Below are positions 25,825 through 36,905 of a stretch of 64,000 bases of DNA, one piece after another. This DNA comes from Artemia franciscana. Taxonomy: Eukaryota; Arthropoda; Branchiopoda; Anostraca; Artemiidae. Location: NCBI RefSeq assembly GCF_032884065.1, contig NC_088873.1, positions 30,648,716 through 30,712,715 on the forward strand. Direction: 5' to 3'. The translations under genes were made by a program, and so were the position numbers. Below the pieces are notes generated by a model that was not told where the DNA came from, searched no databases, and saw only the letters and a list, made by a program, of their open reading frames with translations. Positions within the stretch are counted from its first letter, which is position 1; each line of letters begins with the position of its first letter.

Positions 25825-27000
25825 AAACTTATCAAACGGTTCGTGGCAGCGAACTGTCAGTAAGGAGCGACGCGGCTCAACAGTAATGGAAACTCTAAAA
25901 AAAGAATTTTTATTTCAATTGATACATCAAAAGATTCGACTTATTATGCTGATTCCAAATTTACAAGACCTATTAAGTTTAGTGCTAACCATTAAAACCT
26001 ACAAGCCTGAGAAAATTTGCCTGATTTTCAAAAAAGGGGCCAAATACCCTCTACAAGGTGTAAAAGAAAATAAATTGTTTGATTTTCGAAAAAGGTGTGA
26101 AATACCTCTAAAAGTCAAGGAAACCTAACGAAAGTCACACCAGCAGATTCAGGGCATCCGAAAATCCTGTTGTAGAAGTTTAAAGCTCCCATCTGTAAAA
26201 TGCGGATTTTGATATTTTTTACCAGAAGAAAGATCATGGATGCTGGTGCATTTAATTTTCTGTTTGTTGTTTTTTTCGTTGATTTCCCACAAGCGTGATT
26301 ACATCAAACCAATAGTCATAGAATATCGGGAAATGACTCATTCGAACCGAAATTAAAAGCTCTACTGCCCTTTTCAAGAAACCATAAAGATTGGAGAGCA
26401 AATAGCTCCCCTCAAACGCTCTTTTTTGCTCAAAGTCACCCGATAAAAATTTGCGACAGCCATTTTGTTCAGCGTAGTTCATAATCCAATAACTATGCCT
26501 TTGGTGGCAACATAACCCCCCACAGCCTTGAGAAAAGGTATGTAAGTCATGAAATTTGCCCATTGTTTACGTATAGGATTTGTTATAGGGAAGTATATAG
26601 ATATTTTTTGGGACGGGGAGAATTCCCCATGGGAAGGGAAGTTTCTGGGGGATAAACTTTTCAGGGAAAATTTTAACACTGGGGGAATTTGCCAGAATTC
26701 CTATACGAATTCTTTTTATTTGTCTTACTTTATTTTTGTCAAATCAACTTTACATGTGGAGATGTTAAGAGGAATGGTCTGGGTAAAATTTTTACCAGGT
26801 TTAGAACCAGACAATTCCATTTAGAACGGAATTGTCTGGGGGAGTTTTGCTGTTGGGGGCGGGGTGTATATTACGTGGGAAGAACTTTCCATTGGAGGAT
26901 TTTCTATGGGGGGAAGAAATTTTCAATGGAAAGAGAGCTGGATTTCCTGGCATTATTTAAAAACCATCAGAACTCAATGTCAGTGCAATAGCGCTGCGTA
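25825..27000 (+). repeat. Modular foldback repeat, copy 3
   Basis: Begins AACGGTTCGTGGCAGCGAAC, then AAGGAGCGACGCGGCTCAA. A phrase of about 50 bases (CAAAAAAGGGGC.. / CGAAAAAGGTGTGA..) is duplicated internally near 26025-26120. A 12-bp perfect hairpin (CCAGACAATTCC) is at 26807-26839. Confidence 0.7.
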
Positions 27001-27059
27001 AGTAAAGAGCGAGTTGGGCATAATGTATAATTTTTATTTTTTGTAGACCAGGGCACTTC

Positions 27060-28880
27060 GTGTCGAAGAGCTTGTTGTAAAAGCTTCAAAAAGGGCTCAT
27101 ACGATTAGAAATTTAAAGGGCTACTGCACTTTTTAATAGTCAAAAGTAATTAGAAGGCAACCAAGCGCCCTACCATGCCCATCTTTTCTGCAAACATATC
27201 CGATCAGAATTTTCTAATGACCCCCCCCTCCCCCCACACACTCACATCTAGTACTTTCCCAAAATGCATCCGATAGAAATTTTATGATAGCCATTTGTTA
27301 TCGTTGAAATATCGAATAGGGCTCATTCGATTGGAAATTGAAAAATCTATTGCCCTTTTTAAAGGTCCAGAGCGATTTCAGGGCAACCAGCCCACCTTCC
27401 ACGGCAACCATTTCCCCCAATTCAACTTTAACTTTATTAATATCAAGTGATCCCTACATGCATCTCTTTTAACATCCCCACAAAAGGTTCCATGACATGT
27501 GAACGTAGGGAAAGACATTACAATCATATCTATCAATGTTCGCAATAGTGATTCGCTGAGTGATGCAGAGTAAACTTTTAATTACTCCCTGCAAGGATGC
27601 AAAGCAATACTTGTACCTAGAAAGGTTACAAAATGTTCTGGTGGTATTACCATATTTGTGCAAATTCATCAGAAATACGTGAGAAGACCAGACCTTGAGA
27701 GATTTTCTTCAAAAGTCGCAAATGATCGTGCCATTTACTCTGTTGATATTGAATTATTAGATGTTGATAAAGAATGTAAGTCTGTTTTTTGTTTGTATTA
27801 TAAACCCGCTTCTTACCTTTCAGATCTTTTCTCTTCGTCCCTTGACCATTTTCTTGCCCAGCTTGATATTGCTAAGGAAATTTGTCCTTTGGGTGATTTT
27901 AATATTAACTTGCTACAGCTTGAAGGAGATAAGGGAGTAAATTTGTTTTTTGGGACTCTATATCTAATGGTATACCATCCTCTATATTATTCCCAACTCG
28001 TCATGTTAAGGCAAGACATTCTGGAACTTTAATTGATAATAGCATTTTTTGTTCTCTACGTTTTTAAAATTCTTTTTTACCGGTAGACTTGTTTCTGATC
28101 CTTCCGATCATTTCCCTATTTTCTTGTCTCTATCTGGTATACAATCCTGTTTCTTCTAGTAATCATGGAACTAAAAGCTCTGTAACATCTAACCGAGCTT
28201 GTTCTAAAACTAACGTTTCTATGTGCAGTAGAGAGCGTTCCACGTGTGACTAGGGCAGTGTTTTGGAGGTGAAGAATGTGGATTTTGCAGCTGTAAAATT
28301 TACAGCTCGGTTTAAGTATTTGGTGAATAGACTTTACAAGAGGCTCATTTGATAGGAAATATTTATTTCTAGTTCCCTTCTAAAAGATGAAAATTATGGA
28401 GAGCAACTCCCCCCCCTGAAATCCCCTTTTCCCCAAACAAATTCAATGGAAATTGTGAGATAGCAATTTTGTTAGCAATAGTCCAAAAATCATAGAACAA
28501 TGTCTTTGGGGTTGGCAAATTGCCCCAGATCCCGTGAACAAGGGTTTTAAGTTATGCTTCGGGGCATATAAGGCTTTTATGAAACGGATGATCGCATAAA
28601 CCTTGGATCCGATGAAACTCATTTGATTGGAAGTTCGAAGTTTTAATCTAATTTTTAAGAGTCAAAAGTGAACAGTGGCCAATCAGCCCCCCCCCCCAAG
28701 TCTATCATTCCCCAAAAGACATCCGATCAAAATTTTAAGAGATATATTTTGTTTAGCACTGTTGAAAGACCCAGTAATTGTCTTTGGGGATGTCAATCTC
28801 CCCACAGTCTCCGGAACAAGGGCTGCAAGTTTGGCAATTAGTTAATTGTTTACACCTTGTACATGTTACTGAGAAAGGTA
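27060..28880. repeat. Satellite units flanking a LINE fragment
   Basis: Units of the roughly 270-bp satellite are at about 27100-27400, 28340-28620 and 28620-28870, each with TCAAAAGTGAA/GATGAAAAT, CCGATCAAAATTTT and a GTCTTTGGGG phrase. The piece between, 27440-28250, is LINE-derived. Confidence 0.65.
27600..28250 (+). pseudogene. CR1/Jockey-like LINE endonuclease fragment
   Basis: The plus strand reads FCLYYKPASYLSDLFSSSLD, IAKEICPLGDFNINLL and, after a frame change, RHSGTLIDNSIFCS. YYxPxS...F...L and GDFNINL are endonuclease motifs of the CR1/Jockey group, with the terminal S/TLIDxIF fold. It is short, frameshifted and lies among satellite units. Confidence 0.65.
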
Positions 28881-28884
28881 TGTA

Positions 28885-29364
28885 GGTTTTAACTTTGCTT
28901 TCCAAAAAGACAAAGATTATTCAGATGACTCTTTCAGAGAATTTTGAGAGGAGTGTTGAACTAAATCAAAATACGTTATGTGTATACGGACTGTCAAATT
29001 GGTGTAACACAGGAATAACTGAATATATTAATTTGGAAAATTCAGGAAATGATAATGAAGATGATTAAAAAGGCAATATTTGCATGCTACCAAACGCTAC
29101 TACAACTACCACCCTATTCTATTTAAGGTGTTGAGGGAAAACTTGAACTAAATCAAAAGGCGATTGTGAATGCACATTTTCAAAACAGTGTATGTCTACA
29201 ATTGATCTGGGTGTTAAGTTGGAACCTTCAGAAAATGCTTAAAGGGGAAGATAATTTCACCAAAAGGCAATATGCGCACATTACTACTAATTCTACTGTT
29301 ACTGTTACATTTACTACTGCTGCTACTGCTACTACTACTACTACTACTACTGCTAACCCTGCTC

Positions 29365-29442
<78 letters not shown>

Positions 29443-29455
29443 GCACTACTACTAT

Positions 29456-29489
<34 letters not shown>

Positions 29490-30520
29490 GCTGCTTCTAT
29501 TGCAACGACTTGTAAGGCTAAGAGCATTAAAATGGAAATTTCAAGAAGTCTATGAACATACAGGTTATCAAAAGGACATATCAGGAATGGCATAGCAACA
29601 CTTAATTGTATTAATTCAAATTTTCTAGGACTTGATGAGAGGGATGTTCTATTGACCAAAAGGCAATATCTTAATACTTCTGCTTCTAGTAGTAGTACTG
29701 CTATTCAATGCTATTACTAGTAATGGCAGTAATACTGCTGTGAATACTATTACAACTATACCTAAGGGTATGAAGATTAAATTATCAACAGTTTTTTAAG
29801 GGGGAAGGTGAACTGAATCATTACACACCGTCTGTATGCAGGTTGTCAAAAAGGTGTAACTGCAATATTTTAGGAATCTTTTGGTGTGTGAAGTTGAAAC
29901 TCAAAGGGCTTGTTGTGAGGGATGCTGAACTAACCGAAAAAAAATATTTACATCCTAATGCTACCGCGCCTACTGAAACTACTAATGCTGTTTCTATTAT
30001 AACTAATTTGTGATTATTATAGCTATTATAACTACTTACTGTTATAGTAGTTACTATAATCTAGTAACTAATATACTAATATAGTAACTAATATATAGTA
30101 ACTATAATATTGTAGGTAAGTTACTATTATAACTACTTATTATAACTACTTACATTAGTAGTATTACTATTACTGCCAATGAAGCTTAGGCTACTTCTAT
30201 TAATTCTTCCGCTACTACTACTGCTACTATTAAAAATAAAGCTTTTACGCCCAAAATTTGAAATATATAGAAAGTGTACGGAACTAATTCGAAAGAAACT
30301 ATGCCCACACAGGTTGACAAGTGGACGCATCATAGAGTTTCACGAACGGTTGATGGTATTAAGCAGAAACTTTCAGTGGGTGCCGAAAGGGACGTTGAAG
30401 AAACCAAAGGTGCTATGCACATACTGCTACTAGTGCTGACAAAGCTATAAGGGTAACAAAGTAATATCTGAAGAACAACTTATATTATTAAGTTAAACCT
30501 TTAAGGGTAAGTTGTGGGGG
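28885..30520. repeat. (CTA)-rich composite repeat, block B
   Basis: Phrases such as GAACTAAATCAAAA, TATGTGCATAC, GTTGTCAAAAAGG and GGTATTAAGTTGAAAC recur in a constant order separated by stretches of ACT/CTA trinucleotides. The same order is seen in 1-1640 and 59490-62660. It directly follows satellite units, as block C does. Confidence 0.75.
29320..29490. repeat. (CTA)n microsatellite
   Basis: About 165 bases of CTA repeats with few interruptions; produces spurious poly-Thr, poly-Leu and poly-Val open frames on both strands. Confidence 0.95.
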
Positions 30521-30534
30521 ATTTTGCGAGTTTC

Positions 30535-31518
30535 TCCCAAAGAAGAGTAAAAGTTACACTTCAGTGCTGAATTTTCTCAAAGAAGAGAAATAAGTAACAC
30601 TTCGATTCTGAAATTTTCTAATAAAAAGAAAAATTTCAACTCGCTGGTAATATTTTTTTTTCTTTGGTAAAGGCGAAAACATTATTTTTGTGTGTTAATC
30701 GTTTGCAATCAACAGTGTGAGAATCAATTTAAAATGAATCAAGCAGAAAAATTAAAAAAAAAATTGTAAAGTCCTGGATTTTTTTTTAAAGCCAGAGACA
30801 CATGAGTTTGAATTACAAAATTTTCAAATATAACGTTATGTTACATGCTTGCTACTGCCAATCATTTCTTTTCGTCTGCATTCAAGTTAGGTCTGTTTTA
30901 TCTGCATTGCTGTTAGTTATCTTCATTCAAGTTAGGTACGTTGAGATTCAGTTAGCTTGGGCCATGCTAAGCTAACCTAAATAAACTAAACTTGAATGTA
31001 GATAACTTAATGTTACCTAGCTCAAAATCGAATAAATCAGTTATGTTGCTATCGATAACTATATCAGAAGGATGGCAGCACTTGGGGTAGTAAAAAATAA
31101 TCACCATATAAGACGGTAAATGTCTTATATTATGCCTATTAGTAAACGTTTCATATCTGAAACTTTATAAACTAGCACATTATATGTCTCTAACTTTAAA
31201 CACTTTATATAGTCAAAATGTGTCTTCATCAATCATTGAACATGAATGGATGGCAGTAGTAGGAATGTGACGAAATGAAATATCTGGAAATCTTGTAATT
31301 AACACTCACATATCTCTGGCTTTGAAAAAAAAATTCAAAGTAGCAAAACTTCACAGGATATTTTTTCCCCACTTTTTTATTTTAAATTGAATCTTATACT
31401 GCTAATTACAAACGAACTAGCAAGCAAAAATTATCTGTTCACCTTAAAAAAAAAAAAAATTACCGGCGAGTTAAATTTTTTCTCTTCTTTCGGAAAACTA
31501 AGAATCGAAGTGTAACGT
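30535..31518. mobile_element. Foldback or MITE-like element
   Basis: A segment near 30590-30655 (CACTTCGATTCT ... AACTCGCTGGTAAT) is repeated inverted near 31445-31515 (reverse complement CACTTCGATTCT ... AACTCGCCGGTAAT), giving terminal inverted repeats of about 60 bases. Inside, 30870-31015 holds a second imperfect inverted repeat around CATTCAAGTTAGGT. There is no coding sequence. The right end abuts the pseudo-exon at 31519, so the element probably broke that exon. Left boundary is approximate and no target duplication is evident. Confidence 0.5.
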
Positions 31519-31597
31519 TTATCAAAATAAAGCAGTAGATGATACAGATACTTGTTTTTGTGTAAATTACCACCAACTGCCTTGCAATCGCTGAAGG
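31519..31597 (+). pseudogene. Inverted pseudo-copy of the CUB last exon
   Basis: On the plus strand, within intron 3 of the minus-strand gene, the frame reads VYQNKAVDDTDTCFCVNYHQ, then LPCNR and a stop. It matches the last exon at 63735-63844, residue for residue over CFCVNY/GFCVNY and PCNR-stop. Upstream the frame breaks (TAA before the match) and a foldback element adjoins, so the 5' half and acceptor are lost. The flanking 3' sequence is also conserved, showing a genomic duplication rather than a retrocopy. Confidence 0.78.
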
Positions 31598-32100
31598 AAA
31601 TGGATATTAGTTTCTTTTTCTTTATAGTTTTTATGTGATTCATTAGGAGGCCTAGTTAATTATATACCTGCTTTTTGTCGTTTAAATGGTATTTGGACAT
31701 TTGTTATATATTTAGAATAGTAAGCTGAAATGGACTTCGGTTTTGTTTTAGTACCTTTGCGAAAGAGTAAAAACTGGGATGTTTGCCCGAGGGTTTAACT
31801 CCACGACATCTCTTACAAAATAAAGCTTACCCAGTAAATTTACATGTTGCATTACAGAATTCAAAAATAGAGATTAATTGTAATAAGAGCTTAGCTATTT
31901 TATTTCATTTTTTGGAGGGTATAAAATGAATATATAAAACGGAAAAAAAACTTTATATACAATCATCTCATAGTCAAGAATGCATCAAATGACAAAACAG
32001 AATTATATGATAAGATTTTGCAATGAAAAACTGTGGCTGTGACAACCTAGACAGTTTGTAAAAAGGTCGTTATTATGAAAGCTTTTAAGAGTTATTTTAC
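31519..32100 (+). repeat. Inverted duplicate of 63225-63800 (terminal exon plus 3' flank)
   Basis: The reverse complement of this block follows the plus strand of about 63225-63800 with frequent small differences over nearly 600 bases: pseudo-exon, then the region carrying AATATATA and TTTACTRGGTAA-like tracts, through to ATAACTCTTAAARGC at the far end. The two copies are in opposite orientation about 32 kb apart. The 32-kb copy ends just before the tRNA-like sequence at 32106. Confidence 0.75.
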
Positions 32101-32105
32101 ATGAA

Positions 32106-32177
32106 CGTTTCATGGTGTAATGGTTAGCACTTTGGATATTGAATCTTGCGATCTGACTTCAGACCTCGGTGGAGCCT
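32106..32177 (+). tRNA. tRNA-Gln(TTG)-like sequence, probable pseudogene
   Basis: The 72 bases read like a tRNA: a D-arm region TGGTGTAATGGTTAGCA, anticodon loop TATTGAA with TTG, a T-arm ending CTCGG and a 3' acceptor strand TGGAGCC followed by T-runs. These match the general form of eukaryotic tRNA-Gln. The first acceptor pair is C-C and the anticodon stem has a T-T mismatch plus wobble pairs, and the B box is altered (GACTTCAGACC). A decayed tRNA gene or tRNA-derived SINE head is most likely. Confidence 0.55.
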
Positions 32178-32193
32178 TTTTGTAACTTGTAGC

Positions 32194-33060
32194 TTACTTA
32201 TAATAATAATAATAATAATAATTTATTCCAGAAAAAGCCCGTGGGCCATAGGGAATTTACATAACAAAAAACAAACAAAATATTAACTAAATTAAATTAA
32301 TACTATTTAAAGAAAACGCTCACGATGTACCGCTGCAATCCTTACAAATCTTGCCATCCTTTTAATACTCAGGAAATCTGTCTCTTTCATTCTATCTACC
32401 ATCCATATCTCATTCAATTTTTCCTTACCATACATCTCTCGCCTCCAATCATTCAATTCGACACATTCACACCAAAAAGTATTAAACTTTCATCCTGAGA
32501 TCCACACATAGGACAAGCAATAGATTCTACCTTCTCCCCTTTTCTCCCTTGATACTTTCTTTTCTCCCCAATCAAAAATCCATTTCCCCTCCAATCCAAA
32601 TAAGCCTTCAAATCCTCTCTACTTAACCCAGCCTTCCAAAATACCTCTTCCCCCAACTACCCTTTATCTTTCTATACAATTTTAACGACCCTGAACGATC
32701 CAGACTTGCCCACCATATCTGTATTTCTTGATGATTCAACCTCTCTTGTACCTCCCTTATTACTATTTTCTCCATACCCATAATCCCTTTTCCTTCATTC
32801 CACGATTCCCCTAATCCACACTTATCTAAGATATCCTTAATCTCCGCCGGCCACCCTGTTTTACTATTCTGTCTCAACGCCTCTAAGTATGCTGCCTTTG
32901 CTACCGTAAATCTCTGCACACCCAGTATCCTAACCCAATATCTCATTATGGTCACTAGCCTCATAGATCGCAGTGATACTAGCCCAAAATTCCCCTGGAT
33001 TACCGAATTACTAAACGAATCCCATAGTCCTAACAATACGTATACGTATAATACCATAGA
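32194..33060 (-). mobile_element. 3' fragment of an I-like LINE with (TTA)n tail
   Basis: The minus strand has two overlapping frames. The first (144 codons) reads VQRFTVAKAAYLEALRQNSK and EVQERLNHQEIQIWWASLDR. The second reads DLKAYLDWRGNGFLIGEKRK and ACPMCGSQDESLI, then in a further frame WMVDRMKETDFLSIKRMARF. CPMCG..D...H is the C-terminal zinc-knuckle-like motif following reverse transcriptase in many LINEs. It ends with CCACGGGCTTTTTCTGG and a TTA repeat tail at 32200-32224. Frameshifts show it is dead. Confidence 0.65.
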
Positions 33061-33476
33061 CCTAACCTAACTAATACGATTTAGGTTTCTACTGTACTTC
33101 TTTCTTTTCAAAAATAAATTAATTACAACGGAATAGAATGCGTTATGAGGTAGAATTAGTTTTTTAAAATAAACTAGCTACCACTGCAACCTGGATCTTC
33201 AATAGAAAGTCTATTATTTGATACAATTATAATGAACTATGTGGATCTTTTATGTAATGTGGATTGCTGTAACCTACCGCTGTAACCTGGTTTAAAAGCC
33301 TGGTTAGTTGGAATAGTAAGAGAAGATCTCCAGAATGGCACCATACCCTAGGTAGGCAAACTTTTAAAAGATGATCCTATTATCTAAAATTATAGTTGCT
33401 ATGTGCCGTAGTTTGTTCTTTACTAAGTTTCAGCTATTTCTGATGAAACTTATATAGTCCCCATCTATGGATGTGT

Positions 33477-33508
33477 ATGGATGTGTATAATGAACTATAC
33501 ACATCCAT
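33477..33508. other. 13-bp perfect hairpin
   Basis: ATGGATGTGTATA at 33477-33489 and its complement at 33496-33508 around a six-base loop, in otherwise featureless intron sequence. Confidence 0.7.
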
Positions 33509-34162
33509 TATGTATTCCTTATATTATCTTGTCGAGAAACAAGCCTGTATAAGTATTACACTCACTTATTACGTCACACACGGTTACAGCCGGCGGTCAA
33601 GCTTGTAGGCTACATGAAAATGTATATTTTTTTTTTTGTAAGAACTGGTTCTTTTTTAAAAACTATTTTTTTTTAGCTACAAAACTATTTTTTAACTGTG
33701 TGAAAATACAGTTTTTTGAAAAAATTCATTATATTTTAAAACCATATTTCAACAACAAAACGAACTAGATGTAGCAATTTCATTTAAAATGAGCCATTAA
33801 ACAGCTCTCTATGATTTTCCAGCGTCAAGCTAGCAGAGGAGAAAAAATGGAAAAAAAGATGCCGTCGATGCAGAATATCCCAGTTTGAGCCACTTTTCTT
33901 TTTTTTTAAAGCCAACACGTTTTCTTTGTTGTTTAAGACAAAAGACTGTAAGTTTCCCACATAGGAGTTCCGGACAAAGCAGTTTTAATAGTGTACTTTG
34001 TATTTCGATCTGAAAGTATGTTGAGAAGTTATTGATTATTATATTTTTCTAGAATGGGACGTGATCGTCTCTTACTAGGGTGTTAGCTACCGCTGAAACA
34101 GGGATGTATCCTATTTCAATTAAACCTTAAAGAATTGGCTTTCAAATATCAGAATAGCTTAC

Positions 34163-34301
34163 CGGAGCTGGCAAATATCGGCACTACATTTTTGAACTAC
34201 AAGTGAGCATTGAAGGGGAGCAACAGAAGCGGAGGGATAACCAGGATTTTGAAAGTAGGTACAGTTCTTGTTGGTCGTAGTTCCACATGTTTGTATGAGA
34301 A
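34163..34301 (-). CDS. CUB gene exon 3: start of first CUB domain
   Basis: Acceptor CCATTTTCAG and donor GTAAGC. The exon encodes LIQTCGTTTNKNCTYFQNPG, then a YPS motif, QCSLVV and a SADICQLR end. C-x(7)-NCTYFxNPxYP is the opening of a CUB domain, with an N-linked glycosylation site at NCT, and DICQLRLDF is the usual second strand. The exon ends with two bases (CG) that join T of exon 4 to give R. It lies between two multi-kb introns that hold LINE and foldback repeats. Confidence 0.9.
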
Positions 34302-35367
34302 CTGAAAATGGAAAAATTAAAATTATTTTCTGTTTAAAATATAAAGGACTAAGCATCACTGGGGCTATGGAATAAAATCTTAGTTTATCAGGGTCAACGC
34401 AGTAGGGATGACAACAACGAGCAGCATAGCGTATTTGTGACGATTTTGTCTTCATGTAGCATACGTAGAAATTTTAGGGCAGTAATTTCAGCTGGAATGG
34501 TCAAAAGTCTGAAAAAGTCTTGCAACTGATCCATGCTTCTCAGACATGTTTCAGTCGAAAGTTTGGAAATGTTGAACCTTATCAAAAGCAACTTATTACA
34601 ATAAAATTTATTTTATATTTTGAATTTATGAATTAGGTCTGCAGCACTTCCTCCACTCCTCAGCCGCTAATGTTTGAACAGAAAGTTAGGTGGGTTACAC
34701 CCTCTTTCATTCGAAATAATGTAATAATTTACAGTCATCGTGAAAATAAGTCCAAGGGCCTGAACTAAGTCTTTATTCAGTCCAAGAGGAGTTTATACTT
34801 GATGCAACACAAATCAAATTAAGTCCTTACTCGGTTTGAAAGGAAGTCCAGTCGTGAATGCACGGAGAAATAATCTTGGTCCAAACGCAACACACAAATG
34901 AGTTTGATTCAATCAGCCAATTGACTTTATGGGAAAACGAACTAGGTGATGCTTTAATTTAAAGACAAGCTAAGCACTAATTTGGTAGAGAATCCAGATT
35001 TATTCTTGATTCAGTGCAATAAAGAGTGAAGTCCAATCCATCGGTTGACTTGGTAAGAAAAAAAAAGAATTGAAGTTGGACCTGACTTGGTGTGAAAATG
35101 AACTAAATCCTTATTTGACTCAAGACGCAGTATCCCTGTCTGGAAAAGCGAGCCAAGCTCTGTCTCTTGGGAAAACAATTATTATCTGAGCCGTAAAATA
35201 TTGGTTACTCTGTAAAGAAAATAGTCCAGTCCTGAAAACAGCAAATTACAAGCCAACTAAAAAAAACGAAATCCCTCACTCGGTGTAAAACAAGACGTGT
35301 CTTGACTTGGTTATAAAAGAACGAAGTCCCGAATCAGTGCAGAAGTATGATAAGTCCAAGCTGACGA

Positions 35368-36430
35368 CTCAAACAGTTCGTGGTAACGAACTGGAAGTAA
35401 GGAGTGACCAGGCTCAATAGTAACTGAAAATCTAAAAATCAGAACTTTGGTACCAATAGATACATCAAAAGAATTAAATTTTAATACTGCTGTCAAATTT
35501 TAAGTTTTATCTAGTTAAGTCTTACCCATCAAAGGAATTTGCTATATTTTAGGAAAAAGAGGAAAATAACCCATTAAATTAATAGAATCTTAGTGAAAAT
35601 TCACACCATCAGATTCAGTGTATCAGAGAACTCTACTATAGAGGTTTCAAGCTCCTATCTGCAAAAATACAAAAATTTGTATCTTTTGCCTGAAGAAGGA
35701 TTACGGATGCGTGTTTATTTGCTTTTTTTCAGGGTGGTATCGAACCAGTGATCCTAGAATGTTGTGAAAGGGTTAGTTCAAAGGGAAATTAAAAGTTCTG
35801 GTACCCTTTTTAAGCGAGCAAAGAATTTGAAGGGCTGCTAGGCCCACTCTCACCCTCATGTTTTTCCGAAGTCACCCGATCAAAATTTTGAGATTGCCAT
35901 TTATTTCAGCATTGTCGAAAAATCTAATAGCTATGTCTTTGAGGATGACTTAATTTCCCACAGTCCTCATTGGAAGGGTGTCAAGTACCCATTGTACCCA
36001 TTGATTATATGTAGTATTGGTTATTTTGAAGTATACAGATGTTTTCAGGAAGGATATTTTCAGTGGGGGAGGGAATCAGGGGAGGAAGTTACATGGGAGA
36101 TCTTTCCACGGATGAATTTTTCATGGAGGAAGTTTTCCATGAAGGGGGCGCCGGATTCTCCAGCATTATTTTAAAAAAAATTATAAATTAAATTAAATAA
36201 AAACAAGATTTTTTTCAACTAAAGGTAAGTAGCAAAATTAAAACTTAAAAAACAGAAATTATTATGTATATGAGGGTGTTTGCCCAAATTAAAAGAAAAA
36301 CAGCTTAAAGAGGCAGGTATTGACGAGGAGGCGAACGCCCTCATGTATATAATCATTTCTGTTCGTTTTAAGTTTTAATATTGCTCTTTACTTTAAGTTG
36401 AAAATATCTTGTTTTTTTAAAATTAATATA
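35368..36430 (+). repeat. Modular foldback repeat, copy 4
   Basis: Begins AACAGTTCGTGGTAACGAAC at about 35370, then AAGTAAGGAGTGACCAGG and GGCTCAATAGTAACTG. The core and a hairpin module (AAACAGAAATTATTATGTATA near 36250 versus its inverse near 36350) follow. It is inserted in the minisatellite. Confidence 0.75.
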
Positions 36431-36788
36431 AGAATGAACTGAGGCCTGGATTGGTGTAAACAAAATCGAAGTGTTGCCGCAGAATAAAAAAAGCTAATAC
36501 CTGACTCAGTGAAAAATAAGCTCAAACTTAGGGCAAAAATTAGTTACGTTAAAACTGTCATGTAATCGTTGGAAATAAGCTTAGTAATAATTTAGTATAA
36601 ACGTCCTGGTTCAATGTAAATTATAAGTTTTCCTGACATTGTGCAAAAAATAAGCTAATCCAAAGCGGCAGTTTATTTCAATGCAAAACAAGCTAAGTCC
36701 TGACTCGTACGTATACGTACTAAAGTTTTGACACACTGCAAAAATCAAGCAAGTTCTGATTTGGTGAAGAAAAAGCAAAGGCTCTAAC

Positions 36789-36905
<117 letters not shown>

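Noticed and set aside
25536..26128. Frames of 73 and 124 codons on the plus strand
   Set aside because: The second overlaps the start of foldback repeat copy 3 and is not preserved in other copies; the first has no recognisable motif.
26252..26991. Frames of about 90-100 codons on both strands
   Set aside because: Lie entirely within the foldback repeat; sister copies do not keep the frame.
29166..29659. Poly-Thr, poly-Leu and poly-Val open frames
   Set aside because: Produced by the (CTA)n repeat on both strands; not a threonine-rich gene.
29300..30240. Possible CRISPR-like array because of regular CTA blocks
   Set aside because: Blocks are microsatellite DNA without constant repeats and unique spacers, in a eukaryotic setting.
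34394..34591. 65-codon minus-strand frame just upstream of CUB exon 3
   Set aside because: Does not join exon 2 or 3 in phase and has no CUB-family text; the direct junction from 43094 to 34301 fits fully.
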